Positions 14,221-23,125 of a stretch of DNA of 64,000 bases are shown here, piece after piece (positions within the stretch are counted from its first letter, which is position 1; the number at the start of each line of letters is the position of its first letter). A model generated the notes under the pieces. It did not search any database. It was not told the origin of the DNA and saw only the letters and a list, made by a program, of their open reading frames with translations. Where the stretch lies: positions 1-64,000 of the forward strand of contig NZ_NKFL01000009.1 in assembly GCF_002223055.1 (NCBI RefSeq), given 5' to 3'. A program made the position numbers and the translations under genes. Origin of the DNA: Burkholderia sp. HI2500. Its GTDB lineage: Bacteria; Pseudomonadota; Gammaproteobacteria; Burkholderiales; Burkholderiaceae.

Positions 14221-15504
14221 ATGCCAGTTGTTCAAAAAGTGCCGTATTATGAAATCAAGTCGTCATCGATTCCATTTTCGCTGCCAAAGTGGAAGGAATA
14301 TGCTGGAATTAACGGATGCGTTCCGTTGAATACATCGCAAGGGGTTTGCATGGACAGGCTTGCTCCCGGAGAGCCCAAGCCCTTCAAGCTTCCGGAGCCC
14401 AAGCCGGCAAAGCCCGAGACGACGAAAGCGCCGGAGCCTCCAAAGGCACCGCCACCCAAGCCGGCCCCGCCTCCCAAGTCGTCCGAGCCCGCCGACGCGG
14501 AGGATTGCGAGAATCCCCCTCCGTTTGATCTGCTGGATGTTCCCGAGGCGATGGAGCGGATGAGATGGCCTGTTGCGGCCAAGCTTGCCAGGCGATGGTT
14601 CAGCGGCCCGAAGCACGTTTGGGATGACAGCTTCAAAACGGACCAGCCGTTTGACAACACGATCGTGACGCTTGAGTGGGCGCTCAAGTTCGGGAAGGTC
14701 CGCGAGCGTTATGACGAGCTTATCTCGAAAAACATCTACAACGAGAATGCCAGAGCCCTTTTGCGAGATCGGCTACGGCATGTGGTGAAGGAAAAATTCG
14801 GGTCGTCGGTGGATTTTGATTTTCAGACGGTTGGCGACAAAGGCAATCTCGTCGAGTTCTGCAAGAAGTGGCAGTTTCAGCTGGTCAATGTGTCCAGCTT
14901 TGACACGACGGGAGGCCTCCCGTATGCGCCGACCGATTTGACCGCCGCCCTCGCGAACTTCAACATCTATGCCGCGATCGGGCGCGTTGAGTTTTCCGGA
15001 GACCGATATTACAAATACAATAACCATGAAAGGACGAAATCTTACTGCGCCGACTTGACCGCGTCCATAACTCATATCTACGTATACATAAAAGACAGCT
15101 ATTCCTTCAATGACGGGAAGCCGCCATCGAGCAGTCAGTATTTGGGACACTGGAACAAAAGCGGCATGGTGATCACGAATGGCGGGAGAATCCGGGAGCT
15201 TTTGTATCGGAGCGGCGTCAACTCGAACCTCGGCAATTCACCCGACGTCGAATCGACGATTAAATGGAAGTATCTGATTGATGATTTTCTAGATAAGCCA
15301 ATCGATACACGAAAAGGCGTCGTCAAGAAATTTAGAGCGTGTGACGTGCACTATCCCGTTTTCAACCGGACGTATAACGACTGGAGAAGCAAGCATAATC
15401 GCGGAGAGGATTTCGTGATATATTCAAACCTGCAATATCTCAAGTTGACCAATCCCATTAAGATCAGCCTCGGCGAAATATGCAGGTCACCAGAAAACAT
15501 GTAA
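14221..15504 (+). CDS. DUF6402-like protein with proline-rich linker, effector-like
   Basis: The product has 427 residues. The N-terminus (about 1-48) is followed by a Pro/Lys-rich linker (about 53-90, repeats of PKP, APPPK), then a large domain from about 110 (MERMRWPVAAKLARRWFSGPKHV, FDNTIVTLEWALKFGKVRERYDEL) resembling DUF6402 proteins of Burkholderia. No signal peptide is present. Its end overlaps the next gene by 25 bp, and that gene and its paralogue encode small exported proteins. A long soluble protein with a linker followed by paired exported partners suggests a secreted toxin (for example type VI) with immunity proteins. The function is inference. Confidence 0.55.
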   Translation: MPVVQKVPYYEIKSSSIPFSLPKWKEYAGINGCVPLNTSQGVCMDRLAPGEPKPFKLPEPKPAKPETTKAPEPPKAPPPKPAPPPKSSEPADAEDCENPPPFDLLDVPEAMERMRWPVAAKLARRWFSGPKHVWDDSFKTDQPFDNTIVTLEWALKFGKVRERYDELISKNIYNENARALLRDRLRHVVKEKFGSSVDFDFQTVGDKGNLVEFCKKWQFQLVNVSSFDTTGGLPYAPTDLTAALANFNIYAAIGRVEFSGDRYYKYNNHERTKSYCADLTASITHIYVYIKDSYSFNDGKPPSSSQYLGHWNKSGMVITNGGRIRELLYRSGVNSNLGNSPDVESTIKWKYLIDDFLDKPIDTRKGVVKKFRACDVHYPVFNRTYNDWRSKHNRGEDFVIYSNLQYLKLTNPIKISLGEICRSPENM

Positions 15505-15911
15505 TCGCGATTGCACTACTCTTGGTGCTGGCGATCCCGTCTCTTGCGTTACGGAAGTCATACGAAGGTTGCGAGAGCTACACCCAGGCTCTTAACGGCG
15601 GAACGAAAGAGTTCGCCGGCGAGAAGTACAAAATTGAGATGTGTGGGGCGCCTCGCTCTTTTGGCGATGGTGACGAAATTCGACTCCAGGTGAAGGGGCC
15701 GGCAGGGGATGTGCTGGCGGAGAGATACTTTGCGGTGCGCACAATTAACGATGCAGCACCCAGGGAGCTGGAGTACGGTGACGACAACATTTTCTACTAC
15801 GACCAGTCGAAGTCGTCCCCGTTGCGCTTCATTTCCATGCCGCCTTCCAGGATGGATTGGTGGACGGCACGCATACCTTTGCTGCAACGACTGCTCGCGT
15901 TCTTTTCATAG
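15480..15911 (+). CDS. Exported or membrane-anchored protein, immunity-like, paralogue 1
   Basis: The product has 143 residues with an N-terminal hydrophobic segment (VIAIALLLVLAIPSLAL, about 8-24) acting as signal or anchor. The body shares an ordered pattern with the next gene: C..Y...LNGG.K...G..Y.I..CG, L..R.F, then ISMPPSR.D...ARIPL. It overlaps the DUF6402-like gene and ends one base before the next start. It is probably periplasmic. The immunity role is inferred from arrangement alone. Confidence 0.55.
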   Translation: MQVTRKHVIAIALLLVLAIPSLALRKSYEGCESYTQALNGGTKEFAGEKYKIEMCGAPRSFGDGDEIRLQVKGPAGDVLAERYFAVRTINDAAPRELEYGDDNIFYYDQSKSSPLRFISMPPSRMDWWTARIPLLQRLLAFFS

Positions 15912-15912
15912 G

Positions 15913-16368
15913 ATGGCGACTCATCGGGTGAAGCGCTTAGGTCTGGCGATCGTTGCAGTGAGCTTGTTGGCCTGCTTCTCGCTCATCAGTTTTGGCGAGA
16001 TCATGACTGACGATACCGATTGTCAGCGCTTCAACTACAACGCCGAGATGAATGGTGGAATCAAACAGGTCGACGGCACGACCTACATCATCAACATCTG
16101 CGGAAGTGGTGGGCGCAGTCATGGACTTTTTGCGGATCAGAATGAGCAGGTCAAACTCGTCATCACCGATGCGAATGGCTCGACGCTCGCCACGCGCCTA
16201 TTTTTCGTTTTTTGGGACGGCCGGCCGGGTGAAGATTCGATCAAGATCCGCGATGGCAAATTGATTTACTTCGACGCGTCGGATCAGTACGACAGCATGC
16301 GTTCGATCTCGCTGCCGCCCACCGCGAGCGATCGGATCTTCGCAAGAATTCCGATTTGGCTTCGCTGA
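15913..16368 (+). CDS. Exported or membrane-anchored protein, immunity-like, paralogue 2
   Basis: The product has 151 residues from ATG 15913, one base after the previous stop. Residues about 8-28 (LGLAIVAVSLLACFSLISFG) are hydrophobic; a Cys at 20 might be a lipobox but the fit is poor. The body mirrors its neighbour (NAEMNGGIKQVDGTTYIINICG, then LATRLFFVF, ISLPPTASDRIFARIPIW). This tandem duplication is typical of immunity genes that diversify against related toxins. Confidence 0.55.
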   Translation: MATHRVKRLGLAIVAVSLLACFSLISFGEIMTDDTDCQRFNYNAEMNGGIKQVDGTTYIINICGSGGRSHGLFADQNEQVKLVITDANGSTLATRLFFVFWDGRPGEDSIKIRDGKLIYFDASDQYDSMRSISLPPTASDRIFARIPIWLR

Positions 16369-16441
16369 GAGCAGCCGCCCAGACAGCCATCTAACGGCTC
16401 CACCGTCGCTCGCCCCTACGCTGACGAGCCATCAGGCTCGG

Positions 16442-17311
16442 TCAGTCTTGATTTGCGGCAGCGCTTGCGGCCACGCAATCGTCAGGGAACAGATTGAGGC
16501 GGGACCGCAATCGCGAATGCGTATATTGATGTTGGTTATAGGCAACGAAGCAGCGGGTCCAATCACGTGCAATCACGAATCGACGGCTGTGGGCAAGTGC
16601 TGTCAGATTGATGATTTTCATCACGTTCGGCCGCGCGACGTCGATGTCTGACGCACCGAGCAAGGCCAGAGTCGGTGTGAGGGGAATATAGAAGTTCGCC
16701 GGTGTATCGGGTAGGAGGAATTCCCCCGCGTCCGGGCTCGCGTGGCACAAGCGCCACTCCAACGCACCATGCTCCCTCATCGCCATCATGATCCCAAATT
16801 CGATATGAAGCCCGGTGGCCTGACGACTCGGTAGCGAGTTCTCTTCGTCAATGTAAGACGTATGCCCCGCCTCCAAGCGCTCCTTAAAATCCCTGGTCAG
16901 GTCTGGAGTGCCGCGCCCGGCATTGAACTTGACTGCAGGTTCGGGATTATCAGCGTACTGCGCTCGCCCTTGCCATAGTGCGTAGAACCGCGTGATCAGC
17001 CGGTGATTCAAACTTAGCCACCGCGTGTCCCCCTTGATCAGCCGCTCGGCGAGTGACTGAAAATCGCTTTCGATGCCTGCACCGAATCCCCCTTCTGCCC
17101 GCTGATCCCATACATGGTTGGCGCAAAAGAGTTTGTTCCTGGCATCGAGGTTGGAGATGATCTTTTTTGCAGCGAGACTTAGCGCCGACAAGCCTGTTTC
17201 CGGATTGCGGAACCGCTCAATGCTCGCCCGCGGGAAAATGTGCTGATTTCGCGTCAACTGGTGCGGGTTTCCGGGTTGAACGGGCTCTGGCTTGTGCTTG
17301 GTCTGTTCCAT
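16442..17311 (-). CDS. DUF4238-like protein
   Basis: The product has 289 residues. The opening NPHQLTRNQHIFPRASIERFRN with LFCANHVWDQRAE and GIESDFQSLAERLI follows the DUF4238 pattern (N.HyiPr..L.rF near the N-terminus, a central E-containing helix, a late strand). It is soluble with no signal peptide. DUF4238 proteins are often accessory or defence-island genes of unknown biochemistry. It lies 25 bp upstream of the integrase terminus in opposite context, at the edge of the recombinase operon. Confidence 0.5.
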   Translation of the reverse strand: MEQTKHKPEPVQPGNPHQLTRNQHIFPRASIERFRNPETGLSALSLAAKKIISNLDARNKLFCANHVWDQRAEGGFGAGIESDFQSLAERLIKGDTRWLSLNHRLITRFYALWQGRAQYADNPEPAVKFNAGRGTPDLTRDFKERLEAGHTSYIDEENSLPSRQATGLHIEFGIMMAMREHGALEWRLCHASPDAGEFLLPDTPANFYIPLTPTLALLGASDIDVARPNVMKIINLTALAHSRRFVIARDWTRCFVAYNQHQYTHSRLRSRLNLFPDDCVAASAAANQD

Positions 17312-17336
17312 GATTCAACGACGATCGTGTATACGG

Positions 17337-19166
17337 TCAGATCTGGCGCGTCAGTCTGGCGTGATACTTGGCCGCCTCGCGACGCATGCGCGCCTCTTCC
17401 GGCGATACGTAGATCGAGGTCGTGCCGAGCGACGCGTGCCCGAGCGTGCGTTGCACGACCTCGAGCGCGACGCCGGCGGCCAGCATCTGCGTGCCGACCG
17501 TGTGCCTGAACGCATGCGGCGACGTGCTGGCCAGCTTGCGCCGCTCGGCCTCGCTCAGATCCGGCATCACGTCGAGCAACTGCGCGATCGCCCACTGCGT
17601 GAGCCCGCGTGCACCGCGCACCGAGTAGCCGCCCGGCTTCGTTGGCTTCCCTTCCCTGTCGGCATCGACCTCGACGCCGAATTTCTCGCGCGCCCGCGGC
17701 GTCGGCGGCAGGATCAGCGGCGCAACCAGCGGGCCCGCCGAGTCGGCCGCGTCGAAGTCCAGGGCGCGATCGCGCCAGTGCGCGCGCAGCGCGTCGACGC
17801 ACTCGTCGCTGATCGGCACGAAGCGCTGCTTGTTGCCCTTGCCGATCACCTCGAGTAGCCAGCTCGCCGGCGCGTCATCGTCGGCCGGCAGCCAGTGCAG
17901 CGTCGCGCGTTCGGCGGCCGCCGCCTCGGCGATCCGCAGGCCGCCGTCGCCCATGATCAGCAGCAGCGCGCGCGCGGCGCGCCAGCGGGGGCCGCTTGGG
18001 CCCTGCAGCTCGCCGCGTTCGGCCAGCGTCACGCGCACGCGGGTCCACAACGCGAGCGGCAACGCACGCTCGACCTGCAGCTTGCGCACGCGTCGCACGA
18101 CGCTCGGATCGGTCACGGCTTGCCACGGGTTGCCGGCCAGGTAGCGTACCGCCACCAGCCAGGTGAACGCCGCCCGAATCGTGCGGATCGCATAACGTTG
18201 GCTCTCCGGTGCCAGGCCACCAGGCGCGAACGGCCGCCAGCGGCCGCTGGTGCGCGCGCCGGGCGGCCCGGTAAAGCGCTCACCCGGCGCAGCGAGAAAC
18301 GCCTTGTACGCCTCGCAATCCTCGACCCGCATCGACGACAGCGCGACGCCGCGCTCGGCCACGCACCACAACACCAGGCGCTCGAGCTCCTTTTTGTAGA
18401 CCCGTTGCGTCGCGGGCCGGTCGTCGTAGCGGTGCAGATACGCGCGCACCGCATCCAGATCGTGCGCGGCCGTCAGATAGGCGAACGTCCGCGCCCGGTT
18501 TGCGCCCTGCGCGCCGGACAACTCGACCGGCAGCGCCAGGCGCTCGAGCGGCGCGAGCTGGCCGGCGCCGGCAATCACGCCGGCCGACGTCGGCGCCAGT
18601 GTGTCGCCGGCGTCGACGTCAGGTTCGACCGCGGCGCCGATCGACGCGGCGTGCGTGCGCAGCCAGGCGACCAGCACGCGGGCCCGGCCCACGCCGATGC
18701 GCGGTACCGATCGCCACCACTGGCCGCCGCGGCGGTTTACGAAGGCGACGAGCTCGCCCAGCGTGTGCATTCCTTCGCCCGCCAGTCGCGCCGCGACGAG
18801 CGGGCGGAACCAGCGCCCGATCGGGTGGTCCGCGGCCGGCGCCGCGGCAGTCCACTGCCCGGCCACCTGCTCGATCATCTGCAGCGACACCGGCGTCAGG
18901 CGCGCCTCGCCGTATTTCTCGATCGTCGCCTGCAGGTGCGACTTCAGCACCGGCGAGCCGTCGCGCAGCGCGGCCGCGACCAGGTCGTCGCGCATCGTGC
19001 GCAGCAGCTGCGCGACGTCGACCGGCTCATCGGCGTCGGGATCGAAGTACAGTCGTTCGATCGTCGTGAGCGGCAGACCTTTCACGCGCGCGCGCAGCGC
19101 GGTGAATTCGGTGCGGCTATAGGTGCGCAACGGCAGCTGCGCCAGCTCTTGCGGACGATTGGCCAT
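17337..19166 (-). CDS. Tyrosine recombinase/integrase
   Basis: The product has 609 residues from ATG 19166 (MANRPQELAQLPLRTYSRTEF). An N-terminal domain (about 1-190, with GRWFRPLVAARLAGEGM, WWRSVPRIGVGRARVLV) precedes a core-binding domain and a catalytic domain. The catalytic residues are visible: Arg in DGGLRIAEAAAAER, a beta-hairpin Lys in GKGNKQRFVPI, H-x-x-R in SPHAFRHTVGT, and His and Tyr in LGHASLGTTSIYVS. It is the last gene of an eleven-gene operon and a paralogue of the integrase at 30708-33566. Confidence 0.9.
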   Translation of the reverse strand: MANRPQELAQLPLRTYSRTEFTALRARVKGLPLTTIERLYFDPDADEPVDVAQLLRTMRDDLVAAALRDGSPVLKSHLQATIEKYGEARLTPVSLQMIEQVAGQWTAAAPAADHPIGRWFRPLVAARLAGEGMHTLGELVAFVNRRGGQWWRSVPRIGVGRARVLVAWLRTHAASIGAAVEPDVDAGDTLAPTSAGVIAGAGQLAPLERLALPVELSGAQGANRARTFAYLTAAHDLDAVRAYLHRYDDRPATQRVYKKELERLVLWCVAERGVALSSMRVEDCEAYKAFLAAPGERFTGPPGARTSGRWRPFAPGGLAPESQRYAIRTIRAAFTWLVAVRYLAGNPWQAVTDPSVVRRVRKLQVERALPLALWTRVRVTLAERGELQGPSGPRWRAARALLLIMGDGGLRIAEAAAAERATLHWLPADDDAPASWLLEVIGKGNKQRFVPISDECVDALRAHWRDRALDFDAADSAGPLVAPLILPPTPRAREKFGVEVDADREGKPTKPGGYSVRGARGLTQWAIAQLLDVMPDLSEAERRKLASTSPHAFRHTVGTQMLAAGVALEVVQRTLGHASLGTTSIYVSPEEARMRREAAKYHARLTRQI

Positions 19167-19168
19167 GA

Positions 19169-19597
19169 TCAATTCTCGGGAATCGGTGACGCGATCGCGT
19201 CGGCCGTGGTGACGCGCTGCAGCTGCTCGAATGCGGCGAGATACCGGTGCATCGGTACCGCGGCCAGCTGCGCATCGAGCCGCGTAAGCACGTGCTCGAT
19301 CGCCGCGCGCTCGAGATCGGTCAGCGCCCACGGCTCGCCCTGGTCGGCGCGCGTGGCGCACTGATTGACGGCCGACTCGGCCCGCCGACACGACGCCGGA
19401 TCGGCCGGATCAAGGAAATACGCGAGGTAGATCGCGTTCAGGAGCGTAGCCAGTTGAGCGGCGTCGGCGTTCTCGGCGCGCAGCGCGGCAAGCGCCACAT
19501 GGTGTTTCAGCTGGATCCGGCGCAGCTCGGCGGGCGGCAGCGGCAGTAGCTGCGCCCGGGTCAGTGGCCGGCGTCCATGGGGGGAAGCTTTTCTCAT
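19169..19597 (-). CDS. Helical hypothetical protein of the integrase operon
   Basis: The product has 142 residues starting MRKASPHGRRPLTRAQLLPLPPAEL. It is all-helical, with LKHHVALAALRAENADAAQLATLL, RADQGEPWALTDLERAAIEHVLTRLDAQLAAVP and MHRYLAAFEQL. It shares its layout with the protein at 10009-10467. The start overlaps the previous stop (ATGA) and the integrase begins two bases after its end, so the three genes are translationally linked. It may assist recombination, but that rests on position only. Confidence 0.6.
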   Translation of the reverse strand: MRKASPHGRRPLTRAQLLPLPPAELRRIQLKHHVALAALRAENADAAQLATLLNAIYLAYFLDPADPASCRRAESAVNQCATRADQGEPWALTDLERAAIEHVLTRLDAQLAAVPMHRYLAAFEQLQRVTTADAIASPIPEN

Positions 19598-19752
19598 CGG
19601 CTCGGAAAATTCGACGACCGCACCTTGTCACAGCGCTCGCATTGATACGCATGGAGACCGCTGTCGTTCAGGATGTAGTGGTAATGGGTATGCTGCACCC
19701 AGCGATGCACCCCCATCAGACACGCTAATCGCTCCATCCAATTGCGAAACAT
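19594..19752 (-). CDS. Small zinc-binding-like protein
   Basis: The product has 52 residues from ATG 19752 (MFRNWMERLACLMGVHRWV), with GGAGG upstream at 19758-19762. The segment with H.HYHY and YQCERCDKVR contains a CxxC and nearby His residues that could bind zinc. It is a member of the integrase operon, overlapping the next gene by 4 bp. Confidence 0.5.
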   Translation of the reverse strand: MFRNWMERLACLMGVHRWVQHTHYHYILNDSGLHAYQCERCDKVRSSNFPSR

Positions 19753-19799
19753 GATGTCCTCCGGACCGGTTGTAGCATGCCGCTCGTGCGGCGCTTGGT

Positions 19800-20681
19800 T
19801 TAGGGCTGAACGGAGACCGGAGCCGCCCGTGCCGCAGCAAGCACGATCTGCCGGCATTGCTCGGCATCCGCGCACGCCCGATGACGGGTCGCGGGCATGT
19901 CAGCGCTGATCATCAGTGCTGCGTCGGCCAAACTGAGCCAGCGACCGGCCCAGCCGTTCAGCAATTCCATCGTGCATTCCATGCGCAGCGTCGGCAACGT
20001 CACGCCGTGGGATCTCGACGTCTGGTACAGCAAGCGCTCGTCGAACGCCGCGTGGTGGGCGATCAACAGCCGGCCCGCTACCAGCTCGGCCACCTGCGGG
20101 CCGATCGTGGTCCAGCTGGGCGCGCCGGCGACGTCCGCGTCAGTAATCCCATGGATCTCCGTCGCGGCCGCTGGTATCGGCATCGCAGGCTTCACGAGCG
20201 TGTCGAGCAGCACGGCGCCAGCGCGATCGAGAATCGCGATCTCGACGATCGCCGCCCGAAGATCGAGGCCGGTCGTTTCGGTATCGATGAACAACGGATC
20301 AGCGGCCAGCCACGCGTTCGCGGTGATGTTGAGGCTGCGGGCCGCGTCGTCCCGCTTCTCGCGGGCGACGTCCTCAAGGCACGCGTCGCAGCATCCGTAT
20401 CGATCCAGCCATTCGATCGCCGTGCGCGCGCGGCATATCACGCATGGCCGGGTTCCGGCCAACGCCCGGCCGGCCGCGAGCGCCGCCGCTTGCGCGGGGC
20501 TCGGCGCGCGAGCCGCGCGCATCGGCACCGTCGACGCGGGATCGTAAAGGGCGATCCACGTATGCCCCTGCCAGTAATGCGCAACCGGTGCCTGGCCGCC
20601 GGCGAGATTGCGCCGTGCCTGCTTCAGTTCGGTTTTCGTCTGCAGCTCGACGGGCGCTGCGGCGCGATTCGGGTAGCGCAT
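19800..20681 (-). CDS. DnaQ-like 3'-5' exonuclease (DEDDh)
   Basis: The product has 293 residues. A C-terminal exonuclease domain (about 130-290) carries Exo I FIDTETTGLDL, EIHGITDADVAGAPSW, Exo II LIAHHAAFDERLLY and Exo III ATRHRACADAEQC, that is, the DEDDh acidic residues and catalytic His. The N-terminal 125 residues include a CVIC...CCDAC cluster that may bind zinc. Stand-alone DnaQ-type exonucleases occur in many mobile elements. It is part of the integrase operon and may process ends or ssDNA during excision or repair. Confidence 0.85.
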   Translation of the reverse strand: MRYPNRAAAPVELQTKTELKQARRNLAGGQAPVAHYWQGHTWIALYDPASTVPMRAARAPSPAQAAALAAGRALAGTRPCVICRARTAIEWLDRYGCCDACLEDVAREKRDDAARSLNITANAWLAADPLFIDTETTGLDLRAAIVEIAILDRAGAVLLDTLVKPAMPIPAAATEIHGITDADVAGAPSWTTIGPQVAELVAGRLLIAHHAAFDERLLYQTSRSHGVTLPTLRMECTMELLNGWAGRWLSLADAALMISADMPATRHRACADAEQCRQIVLAAARAAPVSVQP

Positions 20682-20711
20682 CGGGACGCTCTCAGGGTGC
20701 CTTGCAGGTTG

Positions 20712-21047
20712 TCACTCGAGCGTCGCGGTTTGAGCGGGCCCGAAGGCATCGGCCCAGCTCTCGTCCGTGACGTTGTCGAGCGTGGCAATCGCCGCCGCGC
20801 GCGACGCGTCGATGCTCGACGCCTCACTCTTCGGTACGTGCCCGCCCGTCAGCACGTCGGAAACCGTAAAGCACAGGACATCATCGAGCCCGACGATGGC
20901 ATGAACGGCCCATGTCCGTCCACGGTGCTCGAACGGGATGCCGATCACCTCGACATCGCCGGTCCGCATGGCGAGCGTGAACACCACGCCATTGACGTAC
21001 TGCGGTGCCGGTCGGGCTGGTGGCTTTTTGCGGGAAGAGCGGGCCAT
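20712..21047 (-). CDS. Hypothetical protein of the integrase operon
   Basis: The product has 111 residues from ATG 21047 (MARSSRKKPPARPAPQYVNG), with GGAG upstream. A basic N-terminal tail precedes a beta-rich body (GVVFTLAMRTGDVEVIGIPFEHRGRTW, HAIVGLDDVLCFTVSDV). It begins four bases after the previous gene. The function is unknown. Confidence 0.55.
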   Translation of the reverse strand: MARSSRKKPPARPAPQYVNGVVFTLAMRTGDVEVIGIPFEHRGRTWAVHAIVGLDDVLCFTVSDVLTGGHVPKSEASSIDASRAAAIATLDNVTDESWADAFGPAQTATLE

Positions 21048-21051
21048 GGAA

Positions 21052-21477
21052 TTAACTCCTGCAGGGAATCGACACGTAGAGTTCGGGCACCGGCGGCTCG
21101 CCAAGGACGAGCTCGAGGAAATCGCCTGCCGCCGCCGGGTGTTCGATAAACCGCTGCGCATAAGACGGCCGCGCAAACGCGACATCCAGCAACGCGCCCG
21201 ATGCGCTGCGGATCAGCGAGTGCGCGACGAAACGTTGTTGTGCCCCGTCGCCACCGTCCGCGAGCCAGCCGCGCACCGGCGTGTCTCCGGGATGCGATTG
21301 CAGCCAGCGCACCACCTGCTCGTGGCAGCGATGCGGATTGGGAGGCCAATGCGCCAGCGCGCCGGCGCCCGCGTAACGGTCAATCGACAAAGCGTTCGAA
21401 TAGTCGCGCGCGATTGCGTCGGCAAGCGTCAACTTCACGGTGGCAAGCGCGGCGTTACGGTCGAAGGCAGCGGTCAT
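21052..21477 (-). CDS. Hypothetical protein of the integrase operon
   Basis: The product has 141 residues starting MTAAFDRNAALATVKLTLAD. It is soluble and helical, with HPGDTPVRGWLADGGDGAQQRFVAHSLIRS. It overlaps the upstream gene by 4 bp (ATGA) and is followed four bases later by the next gene. No domain is recognised. Confidence 0.55.
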   Translation of the reverse strand: MTAAFDRNAALATVKLTLADAIARDYSNALSIDRYAGAGALAHWPPNPHRCHEQVVRWLQSHPGDTPVRGWLADGGDGAQQRFVAHSLIRSASGALLDVAFARPSYAQRFIEHPAAAGDFLELVLGEPPVPELYVSIPCRS

Positions 21478-21764
21478 GATGCGCGGTGCTCCGGCGTGTT
21501 ACGCCCGGACGATGCGGCCGCCGCGCTGACCAGATCCAGCAGCCGGTGCTCATCACGCTGCAGCGCTTGCCGTCCCGCGTCGTCGACGGTTTTTCGGGCG
21601 GCGTTCACGAAGCCGACCCAGTACGCGAACAGGCTGACGGCGGACGCATGCAGTGCCCTGCGTTCGGCATCGTCGCCGGTGGCTGCGGCGAACGTCATAT
21701 AGTCGCGGATCTGGCGTTCGGCGGATGCGGTCAGTTCAGGGTACGAGACGGTGTAGTCGAGCAC
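21474..21764 (-). CDS. Hypothetical helical protein, similar to 23126-23395
   Basis: The product has 96 residues starting MLDYTVSYPELTASAERQIRDYM. It resembles the 89-aa protein at 23126-23395 (SYTQLTAYAEQDMRKHLADAAAY) in length, the LSY..LTA.AE...R.Y opening and the central tryptophan helix, so the pair looks like an internal duplication of the operon. The function is unknown. Confidence 0.55.
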   Translation of the reverse strand: MLDYTVSYPELTASAERQIRDYMTFAAATGDDAERRALHASAVSLFAYWVGFVNAARKTVDDAGRQALQRDEHRLLDLVSAAAASSGRNTPEHRAS

Positions 21765-21773
21765 GTTGAAGTT

Positions 21774-22019
21774 TCAGGTGTTGAGGTTAGTGGAATCGGA
21801 GGTCGCCGCGGCCCGGATCTTTGCGGCCGCATGGAGCAGCTGCTGCGCAAGCTCCTCCGCCTCTTCGGCCGTCGCGAGAATCCGGAAATGCTGTTCGTTG
21901 TCGAGCATGCCAACAACGTCGAGCTCGATCAGCTGGTGGGCCTCCCACGCGAACACACGTGTCGTCGCGTGCACCGACGCGTCGCCACGGCCTTTCGTGT
22001 ATCGAGCGGTGGTTTTCAT
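21774..22019 (-). CDS. Small hypothetical protein
   Basis: The product has 81 residues starting MKTTARYTKGRGDASVHAT, with RVFAWEAHQLIELDVVGMLDNEQHFRIL, then TAEEAEELAQQLLHAAAKIR. A short beta sheet plus a helix is likely. It lies in the middle of the integrase operon with about 10-bp gaps on both sides. No family is recognised. Confidence 0.5.
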   Translation of the reverse strand: MKTTARYTKGRGDASVHATTRVFAWEAHQLIELDVVGMLDNEQHFRILATAEEAEELAQQLLHAAAKIRAAATSDSTNLNT

Positions 22020-22029
22020 CGCGTCTCTG

Positions 22030-23112
22030 TCAAAACCCGTACCGATCGTCGCCCCAGCGCCGCAGCACCTGGTAGTCGTGCTCGGGCAGCACGATCAGCC
22101 CTGCCTCGGCCGCCTCGAGCACGCGCGTCATCTGCCCTTCCTTGATCAGATTGCCGTGCAGGCCGTAGAAGTACCACGCGAAGCGATGGCCGATGCGCTC
22201 GTCGAACTGGTTGAGCTTGCCGAACAGGCTGTACGCGTCGAGCTTGCCGGTGTTCTTCAGTTCGGCCACCTTGCGCGTATGCGTCCAGGCCGGCACAAAA
22301 TCCATCTGCCGCCCGCCGCGCTTGTCGTCGTAGTCGTCGATCTTGAGCGCCCAGCGCAGGCACACGCGTTCGCCGGCGCGGCCCGCGCTCGAGGCGGCCC
22401 AGTCGTCGAAGAACCGACGTCCTCGCCACTGCTGGCGATCGTAGCCGGGCGCAAGGTCGCGCACGGACACGATGCGCTCCTCACCGGTCGCCCGATTGGT
22501 TTCGATGAACTGCCGATCGCCGTCGCGCTGCCGGCGGAGCCGATACACGGCCTCGGCGACCTCCATGAAGCGCTTTACGTCAGAGACAGCCCCCAGACGA
22601 TAGCGCGGCGCGCCGAGCAAGCGGCGCTCGAATCGTTCGATCGGCGTGCTGCACCAGCCGTTGCGTAGTTCCGCTTCATACGGCAGGCCCCAGGACGTAT
22701 CGCGCGGGAACACCTCGCGCTCGACGAATTCCTGCTCCTGCCAGATCTCGAGCTGCACAAAGTTGTCCTGGTCGCCGCCGCGATCGTGGACGAAGTAATG
22801 CAGCACCGGCTCGATTTCGACCAGCCGGTAACCGGCCTCCTTGTGGGCTTCCCACACGGCGTGCGCCGAGCCGAGCGCGGCCAGCTGCGCGTCGATCCAC
22901 GCGCGGTAGTCGGCCGCAATCTCGCGGCCGTCGGCGTCGATGATGCGCGCCGGCTGCGCACTGAATTCGTCGCGTGCCTTCACGTGGCGCGCGCCGCGAA
23001 ACTCGGTGCGCGTCGCGAAGGCCGTCAGCAGGTCGGCGTGCTTCGGCGTCACGGGCGTGGTCGCGACGATCATCGCCAGCACGTCGGTCTGCAGGTCGTA
23101 TTCCTTGCGCAT
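22030..23112 (-). CDS. Hypothetical 360-aa protein of the integrase operon
   Basis: The product runs from ATG 23112 (MRKEYDLQTDVLAMIVATTP). It is soluble with many aromatic and charged residues: VEIEPVLHYFVHDRGGDQDNF, RFMEVAEAVYRLRRQRDGDRQ, RWALKIDDYDDKRGGRQMDF and a C-terminal HDYQVLRRWGDDRYGF. No known fold is recognised. The size and conserved-looking blocks suggest an enzyme or structural partner unique to this kind of element. It is separated from its neighbours by 10-13 bp. Confidence 0.55.
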   Translation of the reverse strand: MRKEYDLQTDVLAMIVATTPVTPKHADLLTAFATRTEFRGARHVKARDEFSAQPARIIDADGREIAADYRAWIDAQLAALGSAHAVWEAHKEAGYRLVEIEPVLHYFVHDRGGDQDNFVQLEIWQEQEFVEREVFPRDTSWGLPYEAELRNGWCSTPIERFERRLLGAPRYRLGAVSDVKRFMEVAEAVYRLRRQRDGDRQFIETNRATGEERIVSVRDLAPGYDRQQWRGRRFFDDWAASSAGRAGERVCLRWALKIDDYDDKRGGRQMDFVPAWTHTRKVAELKNTGKLDAYSLFGKLNQFDERIGHRFAWYFYGLHGNLIKEGQMTRVLEAAEAGLIVLPEHDYQVLRRWGDDRYGF

Positions 23113-23125
23113 CGCAGGGCTCCGT

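Noticed and set aside
17895..19364. 489-aa plus-strand ORF
   Set aside because: Antisense shadow of the integrase gene; extremely Arg/Ala-rich with no domain.
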